From Sneathiella limimaris (GTDB taxonomy: Bacteria > Pseudomonadota > Alphaproteobacteria > Sneathiellales > Sneathiellaceae): a stretch of 64,000 nt of DNA. The notes under the pieces were generated by a model. It had not been told where the DNA came from and did not search any database. It was given only the letters and a program-made list of their open reading frames with translations. A program made the position numbers and the translations under genes. Positions 44,726 through 53,729 of the stretch are shown piece after piece; position 1 is the first letter of the stretch, and every line of letters starts with the position of its first letter. The DNA lies in the NCBI RefSeq assembly GCF_012932565.1, contig NZ_JABBYJ010000001.1, positions 1,426,001-1,490,000 on the forward strand. The letters are read 5' to 3'.

Positions 44726-45665
44726 TAAGCTTTTGACGGCGCTTTCGGTTGTATAATCCAACTGCGAGCTGACGAATTGGCTCGATAAGGCTGAAACGCC
44801 ACTTTTTTGCATCTATGATTGTCATGTTCTGGTATGTCGAAATCGTGTGGAGTCCATCCGAATAAGACCAGTCGGATTGAGGCGCTAATGTTATGAAATA
44901 TTCTTCCTGGAAATGGCGTGTGGAAAGCTCTGTGATCCTGTTCAGGGTCACGGCTCCGCCATATGTTCTGCTACAGTCCTGGGCAGGTCTGATCAGCTCC
45001 CCATCTTTCATGTGAAAAAGACTGCCAGCGGGTCTTGCTGATGATAAATTTTCCTTTACTGGATTTTGCGGATGGGCCTGCCACTCGTTGAACGGAGGAG
45101 CCGCATAGTACAGGTATAAGTTTTGATTTGGGTTGTCATCCTGACGTGTTGCAAATAACCAAAGAAGCCCTTTATGCCAAAACGGGGTTGGGTCTACAAA
45201 AGGTATCCCGCCCAGGTTGATACTGCTTTTGCGCGTGAGGGAGGATGCATTATTGGAGAATTCGAAAGTTGGAATTGAAAAGGTTTCATGTCCTTCAGCC
45301 CAGATTTCCGGCTCTCTTGTGGGGATCTTCAAATAACAGGGATAAGAAAGGTGAAATGCCTCATTTTTGATGACTTTCCACTTAAGAGGGCTATTCACAT
45401 TTTGAGGGAGCTCTGCATAGGCGAGTGTGCCGCGCCCTTTGAGGAAATTCATCCTTTCGGCGATCAGGATTGTTTTCTCCGAGCCGTCCTGTCTTATTGG
45501 GGCAAGGACCGGATCAGCCAGAAAACTGAAGGTCGAGTTGGTTTCGATCCATTGAGGTTCTGAGATTGGATCGCTCAGAAATTGGTCAATTCCTTTTCGG
45601 TAGATACCGAGAGACCAAATTTCCCGATGAAATAGTCTCCAGATGAATTTAAAAAGTGGGGCCAT
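44706..45665 (-). CDS. GINT1 N-terminal-like beta-propeller protein
   Basis: This 319-residue soluble protein has strands such as 'TFSFLADPVLAPI', 'KTILIAERMNFLKGRGTLAY', 'HLSYPCYLKIPTREPEIWAEG' and 'GIPFVDPTPFWHKGLLWLFAT', typical of the five-bladed propeller found in the glucosamine inositolphosphorylceramide transferase (GINT1) N-terminal family and in GH43-like folds. Bacterial members occur in polysaccharide loci as single domains. The reaction is unknown; glycan transfer or binding is likely. It forms a minus-strand pair with the acyltransferase gene ten bases upstream and converges with the aminotransferase. Confidence 0.72.
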   Translation of the reverse strand: MAPLFKFIWRLFHREIWSLGIYRKGIDQFLSDPISEPQWIETNSTFSFLADPVLAPIRQDGSEKTILIAERMNFLKGRGTLAYAELPQNVNSPLKWKVIKNEAFHLSYPCYLKIPTREPEIWAEGHETFSIPTFEFSNNASSLTRKSSINLGGIPFVDPTPFWHKGLLWLFATRQDDNPNQNLYLYYAAPPFNEWQAHPQNPVKENLSSARPAGSLFHMKDGELIRPAQDCSRTYGGAVTLNRITELSTRHFQEEYFITLAPQSDWSYSDGLHTISTYQNMTIIDAKKWRFSLIEPIRQLAVGLYNRKRRQKLTRQFQS

Positions 45666-45675
45666 TAGTCTGGAT

Positions 45676-46293
45676 TTACGCTTTCAGATATTTACGCCAA
45701 GACAATGCCATATTATTTTCCCTGAGGTGGTCTGGTAAAGGCTTTGTCCGGGCGGGGTTCCCCATTGCAAGCGACATAGGCGGGACATCTTTTGTTACAA
45801 CAGCGCCTGCCGCAATAAAAGATCCTTTGCCGATTGTTACACCGGGGCAAATAGTGACATTGCCGCCGATGGTGACGCCGTCTTCTAGAGTGGGACCTTT
45901 TGGAATATATTCATCGCGGAGTTTTAAAGGGTACATGTCATTTGTCATGACAACATTGGGGCCTATGAATACGCGTGTTCCGATTGTGACATGTGTAGGA
46001 ATGAAGCAGTTCGCTTCTATTTTGACAAAGTTTCCAATTTTTACGGTCCCTTCAATAACCGTATTTGTCCCGACTACAACATGATCGCCAATCTCTGTGT
46101 CACTACGGATCATGACGTTGTGACCAGTTTGAAAATAGTCACCTGCCGTGACATTTGCGTAGATGACGGAGCCGCTCCGAACAATTCCGTTATTTCCAAC
46201 TTGAAATGCGATTGATTGCTCATTTAGGCCGACATTTATGGTGCTTCCTTCCTGAATGGTGGTAGGAATGTCATGCTGGGTGTCTTTGGTCAT
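45676..46293 (-). CDS. Left-handed beta-helix sugar N-acetyltransferase (WbpD/WlbB-like)
   Basis: This 205-residue acyltransferase is built of hexapeptide repeats ('IGDHVVVGTNTVIEGTVKIG', 'VTIGGNVTICPGVTIGKGS') from about residue 40 to 190. 'FIGPNVVMTNDMYP' carries the Asn-Asp pattern of WbpD/WlbB enzymes, which acetylate the 3-amino group of UDP-sugars. With the DegT aminotransferase and the MocA-like dehydrogenase it makes a three-step path to a 3-acetamido sugar. It is divergent from the glycosyltransferase at 46428. Confidence 0.87.
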   Translation of the reverse strand: MTKDTQHDIPTTIQEGSTINVGLNEQSIAFQVGNNGIVRSGSVIYANVTAGDYFQTGHNVMIRSDTEIGDHVVVGTNTVIEGTVKIGNFVKIEANCFIPTHVTIGTRVFIGPNVVMTNDMYPLKLRDEYIPKGPTLEDGVTIGGNVTICPGVTIGKGSFIAAGAVVTKDVPPMSLAMGNPARTKPLPDHLRENNMALSWRKYLKA

Positions 46294-46427
46294 GTTTGAG
46301 TTGCTCTCGCATTTTGCGTTTTGAAAAGGGACGTATTATCTTAAGTGAATTGTAGGTTTATTTTTTGGGTAGGCCAACCTTTTCAGTCCTTAAAGTGACA
46401 ATAGTGGCGAAGAAAGAACGGAGTTTT

Positions 46428-47414
46428 GTGAGCAACAGGAAGCAGTTAAATATTGTGAATTCAGTTCACATGGAAAGCCGGATTTTCAGCGACATAGCGC
46501 GTTGGTTTAATCGATACCGCCCAGATAGTTGGCGGGTAGCTGAGTCTGTAAATCGTATGAGCTTAACAGACATCTACTTATTCAATCGACCCCATTTGGA
46601 GAGAAGGCTTCCTAGAAATTCTGTTGTGACAGTGCACCATGATTTTAAGGATCCACTGCACTGGCTGGATTTTGAAAGGTTTAGGAAGCGGTATGAAGAG
46701 GCCGAAGCCATTGTGTGCCTGAACAAAAGTCAAAAGGGGTTTTTGGCGGAAAAAGGTTTCAAGAACTGTATCATCATTCCGCATGGTTGTGCTGACGCCT
46801 TTAAGCGATGTGGTTCTAAGCAAACAGATTCCAGTAAATTGACGATAGGCTTTATTTCCAAACGCTATGAGCGATTAATCAAAGGGGAGACTTATTTTGC
46901 TGAGATTCTTAAATCTCTGTCTCCTGAAAAGTTTGACTTTGTCTTTGTGGGTGAAGGCCGTCTTCATGAAGCCAAACTTGCAGCTCAGCTGGGCTTCTCA
47001 GTGCGTTTGTGGGAGATGCTTCCGTATCGACTGCTCCCCCATATATATGAGATGATCGATCTGTTGTTGATAACCAGTACAGCAGAGGGTGGGCCTGCAA
47101 GTATTCCGGAAGCGGTGGCAAGTCGAACTCCTGTAATCGGATTTGAAATTGGCATGATTAAGGACTGGATTGAAGAGGCCAGAAATGGCCACTTTTTAAC
47201 TGGTTCCCTTGAGTTGGACGTTAGCCTTTTGAATACTCTTGCTGCTGATGGAAAAACGCTTTTGAAGGGGATGGAAGAAGAGCTTCTGTTGAAAGCAGGG
47301 CTTGTTCCGAGCTGGAAGACGACAATAGAAACCTATTTTGAGCTGTTTGAGAATATTCTTTCTGGAAAGCAAAACTACAATGACATTGCGCCAGAAAAGC
47401 TGATGGAAATGTAA
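46428..47414 (+). CDS. GT4-type glycosyltransferase
   Basis: This glycosyltransferase of about 328 residues has a GT-B fold. The N-terminal domain begins 'LNIVNSVHMESRIFSDIA', the middle has 'IGFISKRYERLIKGETYFAE' and 'FVFVGEGRL', and the donor site carries the E-x7-E motif 'EGGPASIPEAV'. The frame is open from TTG 46365, but I chose GTG 46428 because CGGAG lies four bases before it. The sugar donor is unknown. Its stop is two bases before the next gene, so the two are cotranscribed. Confidence 0.82.
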   Translation: MSNRKQLNIVNSVHMESRIFSDIARWFNRYRPDSWRVAESVNRMSLTDIYLFNRPHLERRLPRNSVVTVHHDFKDPLHWLDFERFRKRYEEAEAIVCLNKSQKGFLAEKGFKNCIIIPHGCADAFKRCGSKQTDSSKLTIGFISKRYERLIKGETYFAEILKSLSPEKFDFVFVGEGRLHEAKLAAQLGFSVRLWEMLPYRLLPHIYEMIDLLLITSTAEGGPASIPEAVASRTPVIGFEIGMIKDWIEEARNGHFLTGSLELDVSLLNTLAADGKTLLKGMEEELLLKAGLVPSWKTTIETYFELFENILSGKQNYNDIAPEKLMEM

Positions 47415-47416
47415 TC

Positions 47417-48955
47417 GTGGCCGTGAGCAAACAATCTATGCATGTCCTGGTAGCCGATGATTGGCATTTCCACGAAAGGGGCTTTTCCAGTTTATTACGG
47501 TATCTGAAGCACGGTGACAAGCTTCTAACTCATCACAAGGCATCAAAAAAATGGTTGTCTGCCCATGGAAATTATTTGTGGCGGCAGCAGCAGTTGAAGC
47601 CATACCTGGAAAAACTGAAACAGCTGCAAGATGTCGAACTGCAAGTGTTTCACTATCATGGCGTGGAAGTCTATGATTGCTGCTGGTCTGAGCTTATGAG
47701 TTTATTGCTGACCTATGAAAGCTGGCAGTCGCGCTCTTTGCCCCCCTCAAGAAGCGAGCTTTTTCAGCAGATTATAGATTTAGAGAGAGAAACGCTGCTT
47801 TTCAACATGGCGGCAGCCATGGAGTGGATCGACTATTGGAGAACATTACTGAAAAGAAAACCAGACCTCACCCATGTCATTGTGTTTTCTGGCAGTTATA
47901 TATACACGAAGACCCTATTAAGACTTGCCAAAATATCCCGTATCCGAAGTTTTGTAGTTGAGCATTTCATGACAGGCAACGAGTTTTATCTTGAGGAGCG
48001 CGATACTCCGATTGCAAATAACTCACAATTAAGGATCAATGAAAAAATCCAAAGATTGCCAGACTGGACGTCAGAGCTGGAGCGTGCAGAATATCTGTCA
48101 TTAGCATGGAAGGTTTTGAAATCAAAAAATAACAAGAATGTCAAAGTTGGGACTTCTTCCTTTGTGGATCTTGAGCGAACCGATCGAAAAGAAATCCTAT
48201 TAGTTACTCAAGTAATGAATGATTTTTCTTTGATAGAGACAGGTGAAACCGGAATTGCATCCTGGCCAGTTTACAAAGACATTATCAATAGAATATTGAA
48301 GCAGACCGATTACATGCTGCGGATTAAAACTCATCCTTGGGAGAGACGTCGTACAAATGTAAAATCCCCAAAAACAAAGTGTGAGTTGGAGCGTTATATT
48401 TCTTCCTTTCCTGACGAACTTCAGAAACGGGTCCTCATCTATGAAGACGAGCCGCTGGAATGTCTTATGTCGAATGCGGATTGGGTGATTTTATTGTCTT
48501 CTCAGGCTGGTATTGATGCTGCTGCTCTTGGGTTGAAACCCATTGTTCTTGGTAGCCCTTTTTACGGAAGAAGGGGATTTACATATGATTTGACAGATCC
48601 TGCAGAATTGCTCCCTTTGTTGAAAAAAGGTTCAGCAAGTGGGCAGCTTTCGCTGGAAGAATTTCGAAGTTTCGAGGACTTTTTAATTGAAGCATTTTGT
48701 TTTCAATTGTTTCCAATAAGAAACACTGGTTCGGATTGTTTTGATGAAGTTTTCTATCGATCAAAAAACTCGAAAGAGTTGTATCTTCCTATGCTCAGAA
48801 CAGCTCATCTGGAACGATCCTCTCCTTTAAGGCGGCGTGCAGGAAAGCTGGCATCCCATTTGAAAGTCTATCGGGGTAAAACTCTAAGGGAAATCAAATG
48901 GGAACTTGTATATCGAATGCGTCGAAAGAAGGGTGGAGCAATTAATAAAAATTAG
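47417..48955 (+). CDS. Capsule polysaccharide synthesis-like GT-B protein
   Basis: This 512-residue protein has a helical N-terminal half that I do not recognise. The C-terminal half contains 'RIKTHPWERRR' and 'ADWVILLSSQAGIDAAALGL', then 'PIVLGSPFYGRRGFTYDL', the same succession as the capsule polysaccharide synthesis (PF05159) family seen in the gene at 31677. It may therefore be a second, diverged Kdo-type or capsule glycosyltransferase. It starts with GTG 47417, two bases after the GT4 gene. Confidence 0.65.
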   Translation: MAVSKQSMHVLVADDWHFHERGFSSLLRYLKHGDKLLTHHKASKKWLSAHGNYLWRQQQLKPYLEKLKQLQDVELQVFHYHGVEVYDCCWSELMSLLLTYESWQSRSLPPSRSELFQQIIDLERETLLFNMAAAMEWIDYWRTLLKRKPDLTHVIVFSGSYIYTKTLLRLAKISRIRSFVVEHFMTGNEFYLEERDTPIANNSQLRINEKIQRLPDWTSELERAEYLSLAWKVLKSKNNKNVKVGTSSFVDLERTDRKEILLVTQVMNDFSLIETGETGIASWPVYKDIINRILKQTDYMLRIKTHPWERRRTNVKSPKTKCELERYISSFPDELQKRVLIYEDEPLECLMSNADWVILLSSQAGIDAAALGLKPIVLGSPFYGRRGFTYDLTDPAELLPLLKKGSASGQLSLEEFRSFEDFLIEAFCFQLFPIRNTGSDCFDEVFYRSKNSKELYLPMLRTAHLERSSPLRRRAGKLASHLKVYRGKTLREIKWELVYRMRRKKGGAINKN

Positions 48956-49035
48956 CAAACTATAGAAGTTTTTATTCCATCAGGTGGTTTGAAACGCTAT
49001 TAATGGGGGAATTATTAATTATCTAGGTTTTTTAA

Positions 49036-50037
49036 ATGAGAATTGCGCTTATTGGTTGTGGAAAGCAGGCGGAGAAACACATCTCCGGATTAAGGGCTGC
49101 CGGCATCGAAGACATCGTGATTGCGGACAGTAATATTGATGCGGCTATTTCTCTAAGTGAAGCACAACAACTTCCCGTCAAATCTGTAGAGGACGCAATT
49201 TCTGACCCAGAAGTCAAAGCGGTGGATATTTGTACACCAACCAGTTCACATGCTGATCTTATAAGAATGTCAGTTGCGAACAACAAGGATTGGATTTGTG
49301 AAAAGCCACTTTGTAATACATTAGCGGAAGCCCAGGAACTCGAACGGATTACTTCTGAGCGTAATCTCATTGGAATGGTCGGATTCATATATCGATTTGC
49401 TCCCGCTTTTGAGGAAGCCAGTCGGGTTTTTTCAAGCGATCGACATTCAGACGTTCTCGGAAATATCAATAGTGTCTCATTTCGGATAGGTGGAAGAGGG
49501 GGGCACCGCTTGTGGAAGCATCTGAAGTGCGAAAGGGGTGGGGCTATCAATGAAATGTTGGTCCATATGCTTGATCTGGCGATTTGGTATTTTGGTAAAG
49601 TCATTTCGGTCGAGATTAATGATTTGGACCTGCGACGCCCAATACGTGAAGTCGAGGGGATAGAGCAATCTGTCGATGCAGAGGACTATGTCACTTTGAA
49701 GGTTCAAACGGAAAGTGGGATCTTGATCAACCTGCAGGCAGATTTGATAACGCCAGCTTTTACACAATTTATGGAAGTCCAAGGGGACAATGGATCTTTT
49801 TTTGGATCAATTCAGAAAGAATTTCCAAACTATGTTTATCTCATTTCCCCAGCCGGTGGTTACAAGCCCGGTTATAATCAAATTGAGTTTGTGACCTCAA
49901 GGTTGTTTGATGTGCAGATGCGGGCGTTCGTCAGGGCGATAAGCTCTAGAAATGCTCCTTGCAGAAGTACTGTTGCTGACTCAGTTAAGGTCATGGAAGC
50001 GATGCAACTTATTAAAGATGCGTGTGAGGCAAGATAA
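49036..50037 (+). CDS. Gfo/Idh/MocA family sugar dehydrogenase
   Basis: This 333-residue oxidoreductase has an N-terminal Rossmann nucleotide site 'IALIGCGKQAEKHI' (residues 3-16) and 'CTPTSSHADLI' before the catalytic 'CEKPLCNT' Lys. The C-terminal domain has 'NEMLVHMLDLAIWYFG' with its conserved His. It would oxidise C3 of a UDP-sugar (WlbA/WbpB type), feeding the DegT aminotransferase and the beta-helix acetyltransferase encoded nearby. It is followed by the dehydratase gene after five bases, so the two form an operon. Confidence 0.9.
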   Translation: MRIALIGCGKQAEKHISGLRAAGIEDIVIADSNIDAAISLSEAQQLPVKSVEDAISDPEVKAVDICTPTSSHADLIRMSVANNKDWICEKPLCNTLAEAQELERITSERNLIGMVGFIYRFAPAFEEASRVFSSDRHSDVLGNINSVSFRIGGRGGHRLWKHLKCERGGAINEMLVHMLDLAIWYFGKVISVEINDLDLRRPIREVEGIEQSVDAEDYVTLKVQTESGILINLQADLITPAFTQFMEVQGDNGSFFGSIQKEFPNYVYLISPAGGYKPGYNQIEFVTSRLFDVQMRAFVRAISSRNAPCRSTVADSVKVMEAMQLIKDACEAR

Positions 50038-50042
50038 TCAGT

Positions 50043-51116
50043 ATGTATAAAAAGCAAATTCTAGAAAATTTCATCGGTAAGAAGATCGTTGTTACTGGCG
50101 GTGCTGGCACCGTGGGTGGAGAAATCGTCAAGCTCTTGTCTACAGTCGATGTTTCAGAGGTGAGAATTCTCGATAATAACGAAACGGCACTTTATGATGT
50201 CGAATTGAATTATTTTGATACGCCTAACTTTCGAACTTTCCTGTGTGATATCTCACATGAGGGGGTGCTAAAAGATCTATTCCATAATATGGATTACGTT
50301 ATTCACTCAGCGGCCCTTAAGCATGTCCCTTTTTGCGAGGTCATGCCTGCAGAGGCGATTAATACAAATATTTTGGGTGTTCAAAGTGTTATCAATGCCG
50401 CTCGAGCTGCCAATGTCAAAAAGGTCATGTTTACCAGTTCTGATAAGGCGGTGAATCCAACTAACGTTATGGGAACCAGCAAGTTGATGGGTGAGCGACT
50501 GATTACAGCAGCTAACGCTTTAACTGTTGATGGTGCACAGACGATTTACGCTTCTACCAGGTTTGGGAATGTTGCCGGTTCAGCTGGCTCGGTCGTTCCT
50601 ACATTCTGTAAGCAGATTGCCAATGGGGGACCTATTACGCTGACGGACAGAGATATGAGTCGCTATATTATGAGCCTGGAGCAATCTGCCTTGCTGGTTC
50701 TTGAGGCTCTAACATTGGTTAAGGGCGGTGAAGTGTTTGTCACCAAGATGCCAGTCGTAAATATAGCTGATCTAACCGAAGTCATGATTGAGGAAATCTC
50801 TCCGCTATACGGTCGTGACCCAAAGGATATCGAGATTAGGATAATTGGCTCTCGCCCAGGCGAGAAAATGTTTGAAGAGCTGAATACTGATGAAGAAATT
50901 CGGCGGACTTTTGAGCTAGAGGATCTTCTTGTTGTAACACCAGCGGCAAGAAATATTTATTCTTCTTTTGAATATACATACGATGGTAGAGAGCCGAAAC
51001 CTGTTGACCGAGTGTTTAATTCTTCGAATGAAGAGTTAATGACCAAGGCTGAAATTCGCGAGTTTTTAAAACTACCAAATGTCTTGAAAGAAGAATTACG
51101 GCAAAGACTGCTCTAG
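50043..51116 (+). CDS. CapD/WbpM-like nucleotide-sugar 4,6-dehydratase (soluble form)
   Basis: This 357-residue extended SDR has 'VTGGAGTVGGEI' (nucleotide site, residues 17-28), 'SAALKHVPFCE' and 'SSDKAVNPTNVMGTSK' (132-147). In that motif Met143 stands where FlaA1/PseB have Tyr, as in WbpM-type enzymes, and Lys147 is kept. It would dehydrate UDP-GlcNAc to a 4-keto-6-deoxy sugar. WbpM-type proteins are about 600 residues with helices in front; this one has only the catalytic domain. The last four bases overlap the convergent sulfotransferase stop. Confidence 0.88.
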   Translation: MYKKQILENFIGKKIVVTGGAGTVGGEIVKLLSTVDVSEVRILDNNETALYDVELNYFDTPNFRTFLCDISHEGVLKDLFHNMDYVIHSAALKHVPFCEVMPAEAINTNILGVQSVINAARAANVKKVMFTSSDKAVNPTNVMGTSKLMGERLITAANALTVDGAQTIYASTRFGNVAGSAGSVVPTFCKQIANGGPITLTDRDMSRYIMSLEQSALLVLEALTLVKGGEVFVTKMPVVNIADLTEVMIEEISPLYGRDPKDIEIRIIGSRPGEKMFEELNTDEEIRRTFELEDLLVVTPAARNIYSSFEYTYDGREPKPVDRVFNSSNEELMTKAEIREFLKLPNVLKEELRQRLL

Positions 51117-52072
51117 GAAAAACGAGTTGGCGAAAAGTCTGTCGGATATCCGTAAAGTTTTTGCAGATCAGCAGGGCAGACTGTTCCTATAGAATTCTTG
51201 AAATCAAACTCTAGCTGGAAAATCCTGTTGACGGTCTCTGGTGTTAGTTCATCTTCATAACGATTTACCGATTGGTCTGAAACTTTTTGATTGGGGCTGT
51301 TTCTCCAACCTTCCTGCTTGGTAAGCTCAATGTTGACGGAAATATCCCTCTTCGCTTGGTGAACATAATTTATTTTGATTGCTCTTAGGGCATCGACAAC
51401 AGTCCGCAACGGGTTTTTCACAAGTTCTTCATATCGGATGCGCACATAGTTCGGTAAAGCGTCGATTTGATTGGCAGCGTGATTTAACAGGCTCCATTGC
51501 TGCGCAGTAAAATTGTCGATCTCCTCAACAGTCAGGTCTTTAAATCTTGGGCCAATTGCACGTCGCGATCTCATAGATGCAATTACATCTCTCAAATCTC
51601 GGACAATATGTATAACTTTAAGCCCAGGGATTTTCTCGACAGCTTCATTCAGCATTATTGATGACATTGGAGCATGGTCGATGAGAACCGCATCCTTCTT
51701 CCATCCGTGTTGTTCAATCAGATCTTTTTTCAGATATGCAATCAGTTCAAGTATTGAATTTGTAGAGTGGACCATCATTTCCCTCTGCTCTTGTGTCGAG
51801 CAAGAGTAGAATTTACGGTTCGCAATTATTTTTCTATCCAGCAGGTCCAGGTGTGACGCGGTATCTGAGAGGAAGGGAACATGAAATGGAGCGTCAAGTT
51901 TTAGCCCGTCGTGGAGCGTCTTTTTGTAGGCCGCTTCGTTCAGCAATCCAGGTTGAGATAAGATCTGAAGTTCGGGTCCGGCACAAAGCGGCGGAAAATG
52001 ACAAAGTAACCTTGCCAGCAGATGGCTCCCACTACTGCTCCCTGATGCAATAACAATCAGACTAGGGTCCAT
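51113..52072 (-). CDS. Sulfotransferase family protein
   Basis: This 319-residue cytoplasmic sulfotransferase has the PAPS loop 'ASGSSSGSHLLARLL' near residue 9 and the 3'-phosphate motif 'VIHIVRDLRDVIASMRSRR' near 152. With the fusion at 36295 it makes two sulfotransferases in the locus. It needs PAPS, but no cysD/N/C-like genes are in the window, so the donor must be made elsewhere. Its ATG overlaps the stop of the upstream glycosyltransferase by one base (TAATG), so translation is coupled. Confidence 0.85.
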   Translation of the reverse strand: MDPSLIVIASGSSSGSHLLARLLCHFPPLCAGPELQILSQPGLLNEAAYKKTLHDGLKLDAPFHVPFLSDTASHLDLLDRKIIANRKFYSCSTQEQREMMVHSTNSILELIAYLKKDLIEQHGWKKDAVLIDHAPMSSIMLNEAVEKIPGLKVIHIVRDLRDVIASMRSRRAIGPRFKDLTVEEIDNFTAQQWSLLNHAANQIDALPNYVRIRYEELVKNPLRTVVDALRAIKINYVHQAKRDISVNIELTKQEGWRNSPNQKVSDQSVNRYEDELTPETVNRIFQLEFDFKNSIGTVCPADLQKLYGYPTDFSPTRFS

Positions 52073-53721
52073 TACCCGGCTTCCTCTAATCCTGATGGAT
52101 TCTCAACAGCAGAATTAAACGTTTCCAATAGCAGAAGTTTCTGAGCAGGCCACCCGTATTTTAAAGAAGTTTCCTCGACATTTTTTTGAAGGTCCTTATT
52201 TTCGGCTTTCAAGGCCAGAATGTCGTCGATTGCACGTGCAATGTCTTTTGGGTCCCGTTCATCGAAAACCAAGCCAATTTTCTCTCGTTGAACAAAACCT
52301 CCAACACCAGGGACGTCACTTGCCAAAATAGGAATTTGCGCAGCCATATACTGGAAAAGCTTATTGTTCAAAACATATTTCCCATTTCCAAACTCGCGGC
52401 TGACAGGTGAAATGCCGACATCAGCTTGCTTACATATGGAAACGACAAAGTCTTCTTTTACGGCTTTTCGAAGGCTTACCCAGCAATTGTCCGTTGCTAT
52501 TCGATCCCCGAGGATCTGTAATTTCCCGGCGTAGCTTTCGGGACCTGGTCCCATCGCTACCAGCACGACTTTCGATTTACAATATTGGACGGCTTCCACA
52601 AATTCTTCAAGCCCACGCCCCGGTGCAATAAAGCCAACGTAAATGACAATCTTGAATTCTGGTCGGTCTTCAATTTTCAACAGTTTTCGGAGGTTGATGT
52701 CTGTCTCTGCATGTTCGGGTAACTGCCCGTTTAAGATGAGTGTTGAGTTAATCTCATTTCGAGCATCAATTTCCGTTTTGAGATAAGGGCATCCCACGAA
52801 GACAGCGTCCGCGTTCCGACTGCGCCCTTCAGACCATAAGATGATTTTCCGACTCAGCCAGCCAGGAGGTGTTTTGCGCTGCCGACCCAGGCTCATTTCC
52901 ACCGCATCATACATAAATTTCCCACGTGTCAGCTTCGCCAGCAGCCATGTGACCGGGATCGCATATAGATCGTGGGCAATCCAAATTTTGGTTCTGCGCT
53001 TTCGGATGAGAACTAAAACGAGGGATGAAAAAATTAAAATTTCTATCATGCGGACAAAGCGCAGCGATCCCTTGCTTTGCCCGCACATAAATTTCCGCAA
53101 TCGCTGTATTTGCTTGTTGAGGAAAACGAGAAATGGCCGTTTCAGGAAACGACTGCCTTTGCGTATGACTTCAGATGTCGTTTGGAAAGGTTGATCCGTT
53201 GGATTTTTCTGGAATTGCGCTAGACGTATTCTGTCGAGTTCAGGTGTAAACATCTCCCCAATTATTGCTGTGAGCGTTATGTCATTTGGCCGTGAAGAAA
53301 TAGTGCCAGATTTATTCATCTGAAAGCTGCGGGTGATAGAACTTACCCGAGTACCGTCTTTCATTTGTGCAATAATACACCATCGGTATACGCTAGGGGG
53401 TAATGGACCTAACTTGACACTATGTTGGTTTCCATCGATGGATGCAAAGCGGTGCTGTTGTGTGCCGTTCGGAGTTATTTTGAGCACAAAGTTTTTGAGG
53501 TTTTCAGGGCTTTGCCATCGTAAGATTACTGATTTTTCTGTGCCCTCTGTCCCTATGGCTTGAAGGAAGTTAGGGACGATCTTGTTCTTTCTGAATTTTC
53601 CCAAAAACTGCCATAACCTCTGAAGAGTTTTCAGGGGCTTCTGTCTTGAAAAATCCAGACTTAAATCGGCATTTTTCAGCTTTTTGTCGTCGATCCAAAA
53701 GACCTTGTCCGTGGTAGACAT
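52072..53721 (-). CDS. Glycosyltransferase with N-terminal fibronectin III-like domain
   Basis: This 549-residue protein has an N-terminal beta domain (about residues 55-130) with 'VILRWQSPENLKNFVLKI' and 'VYRWCIIAQMKDG', typical of fibronectin III or similar. A GT-B glycosyltransferase follows from about 225 ('IWIAHDLYAIPVTWLLAKL', 'MYDAVEMSLG', 'IVIYVGFIAPGRGLEEFVEA', 'ADVGISPVSREFGNGKYVL'). The 'HDxxxxP' and 'YDAVE' region is like the repeat-copy glycosyltransferases at 38924 and 61464 and the one at 62954. The usual first GT-B strand is not at its N-terminus but may be encoded by the small ORF just upstream (53730-53999). Confidence 0.78.
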   Translation of the reverse strand: MSTTDKVFWIDDKKLKNADLSLDFSRQKPLKTLQRLWQFLGKFRKNKIVPNFLQAIGTEGTEKSVILRWQSPENLKNFVLKITPNGTQQHRFASIDGNQHSVKLGPLPPSVYRWCIIAQMKDGTRVSSITRSFQMNKSGTISSRPNDITLTAIIGEMFTPELDRIRLAQFQKNPTDQPFQTTSEVIRKGSRFLKRPFLVFLNKQIQRLRKFMCGQSKGSLRFVRMIEILIFSSLVLVLIRKRRTKIWIAHDLYAIPVTWLLAKLTRGKFMYDAVEMSLGRQRKTPPGWLSRKIILWSEGRSRNADAVFVGCPYLKTEIDARNEINSTLILNGQLPEHAETDINLRKLLKIEDRPEFKIVIYVGFIAPGRGLEEFVEAVQYCKSKVVLVAMGPGPESYAGKLQILGDRIATDNCWVSLRKAVKEDFVVSICKQADVGISPVSREFGNGKYVLNNKLFQYMAAQIPILASDVPGVGGFVQREKIGLVFDERDPKDIARAIDDILALKAENKDLQKNVEETSLKYGWPAQKLLLLETFNSAVENPSGLEEAG

Positions 53722-53729
53722 AATTACAC

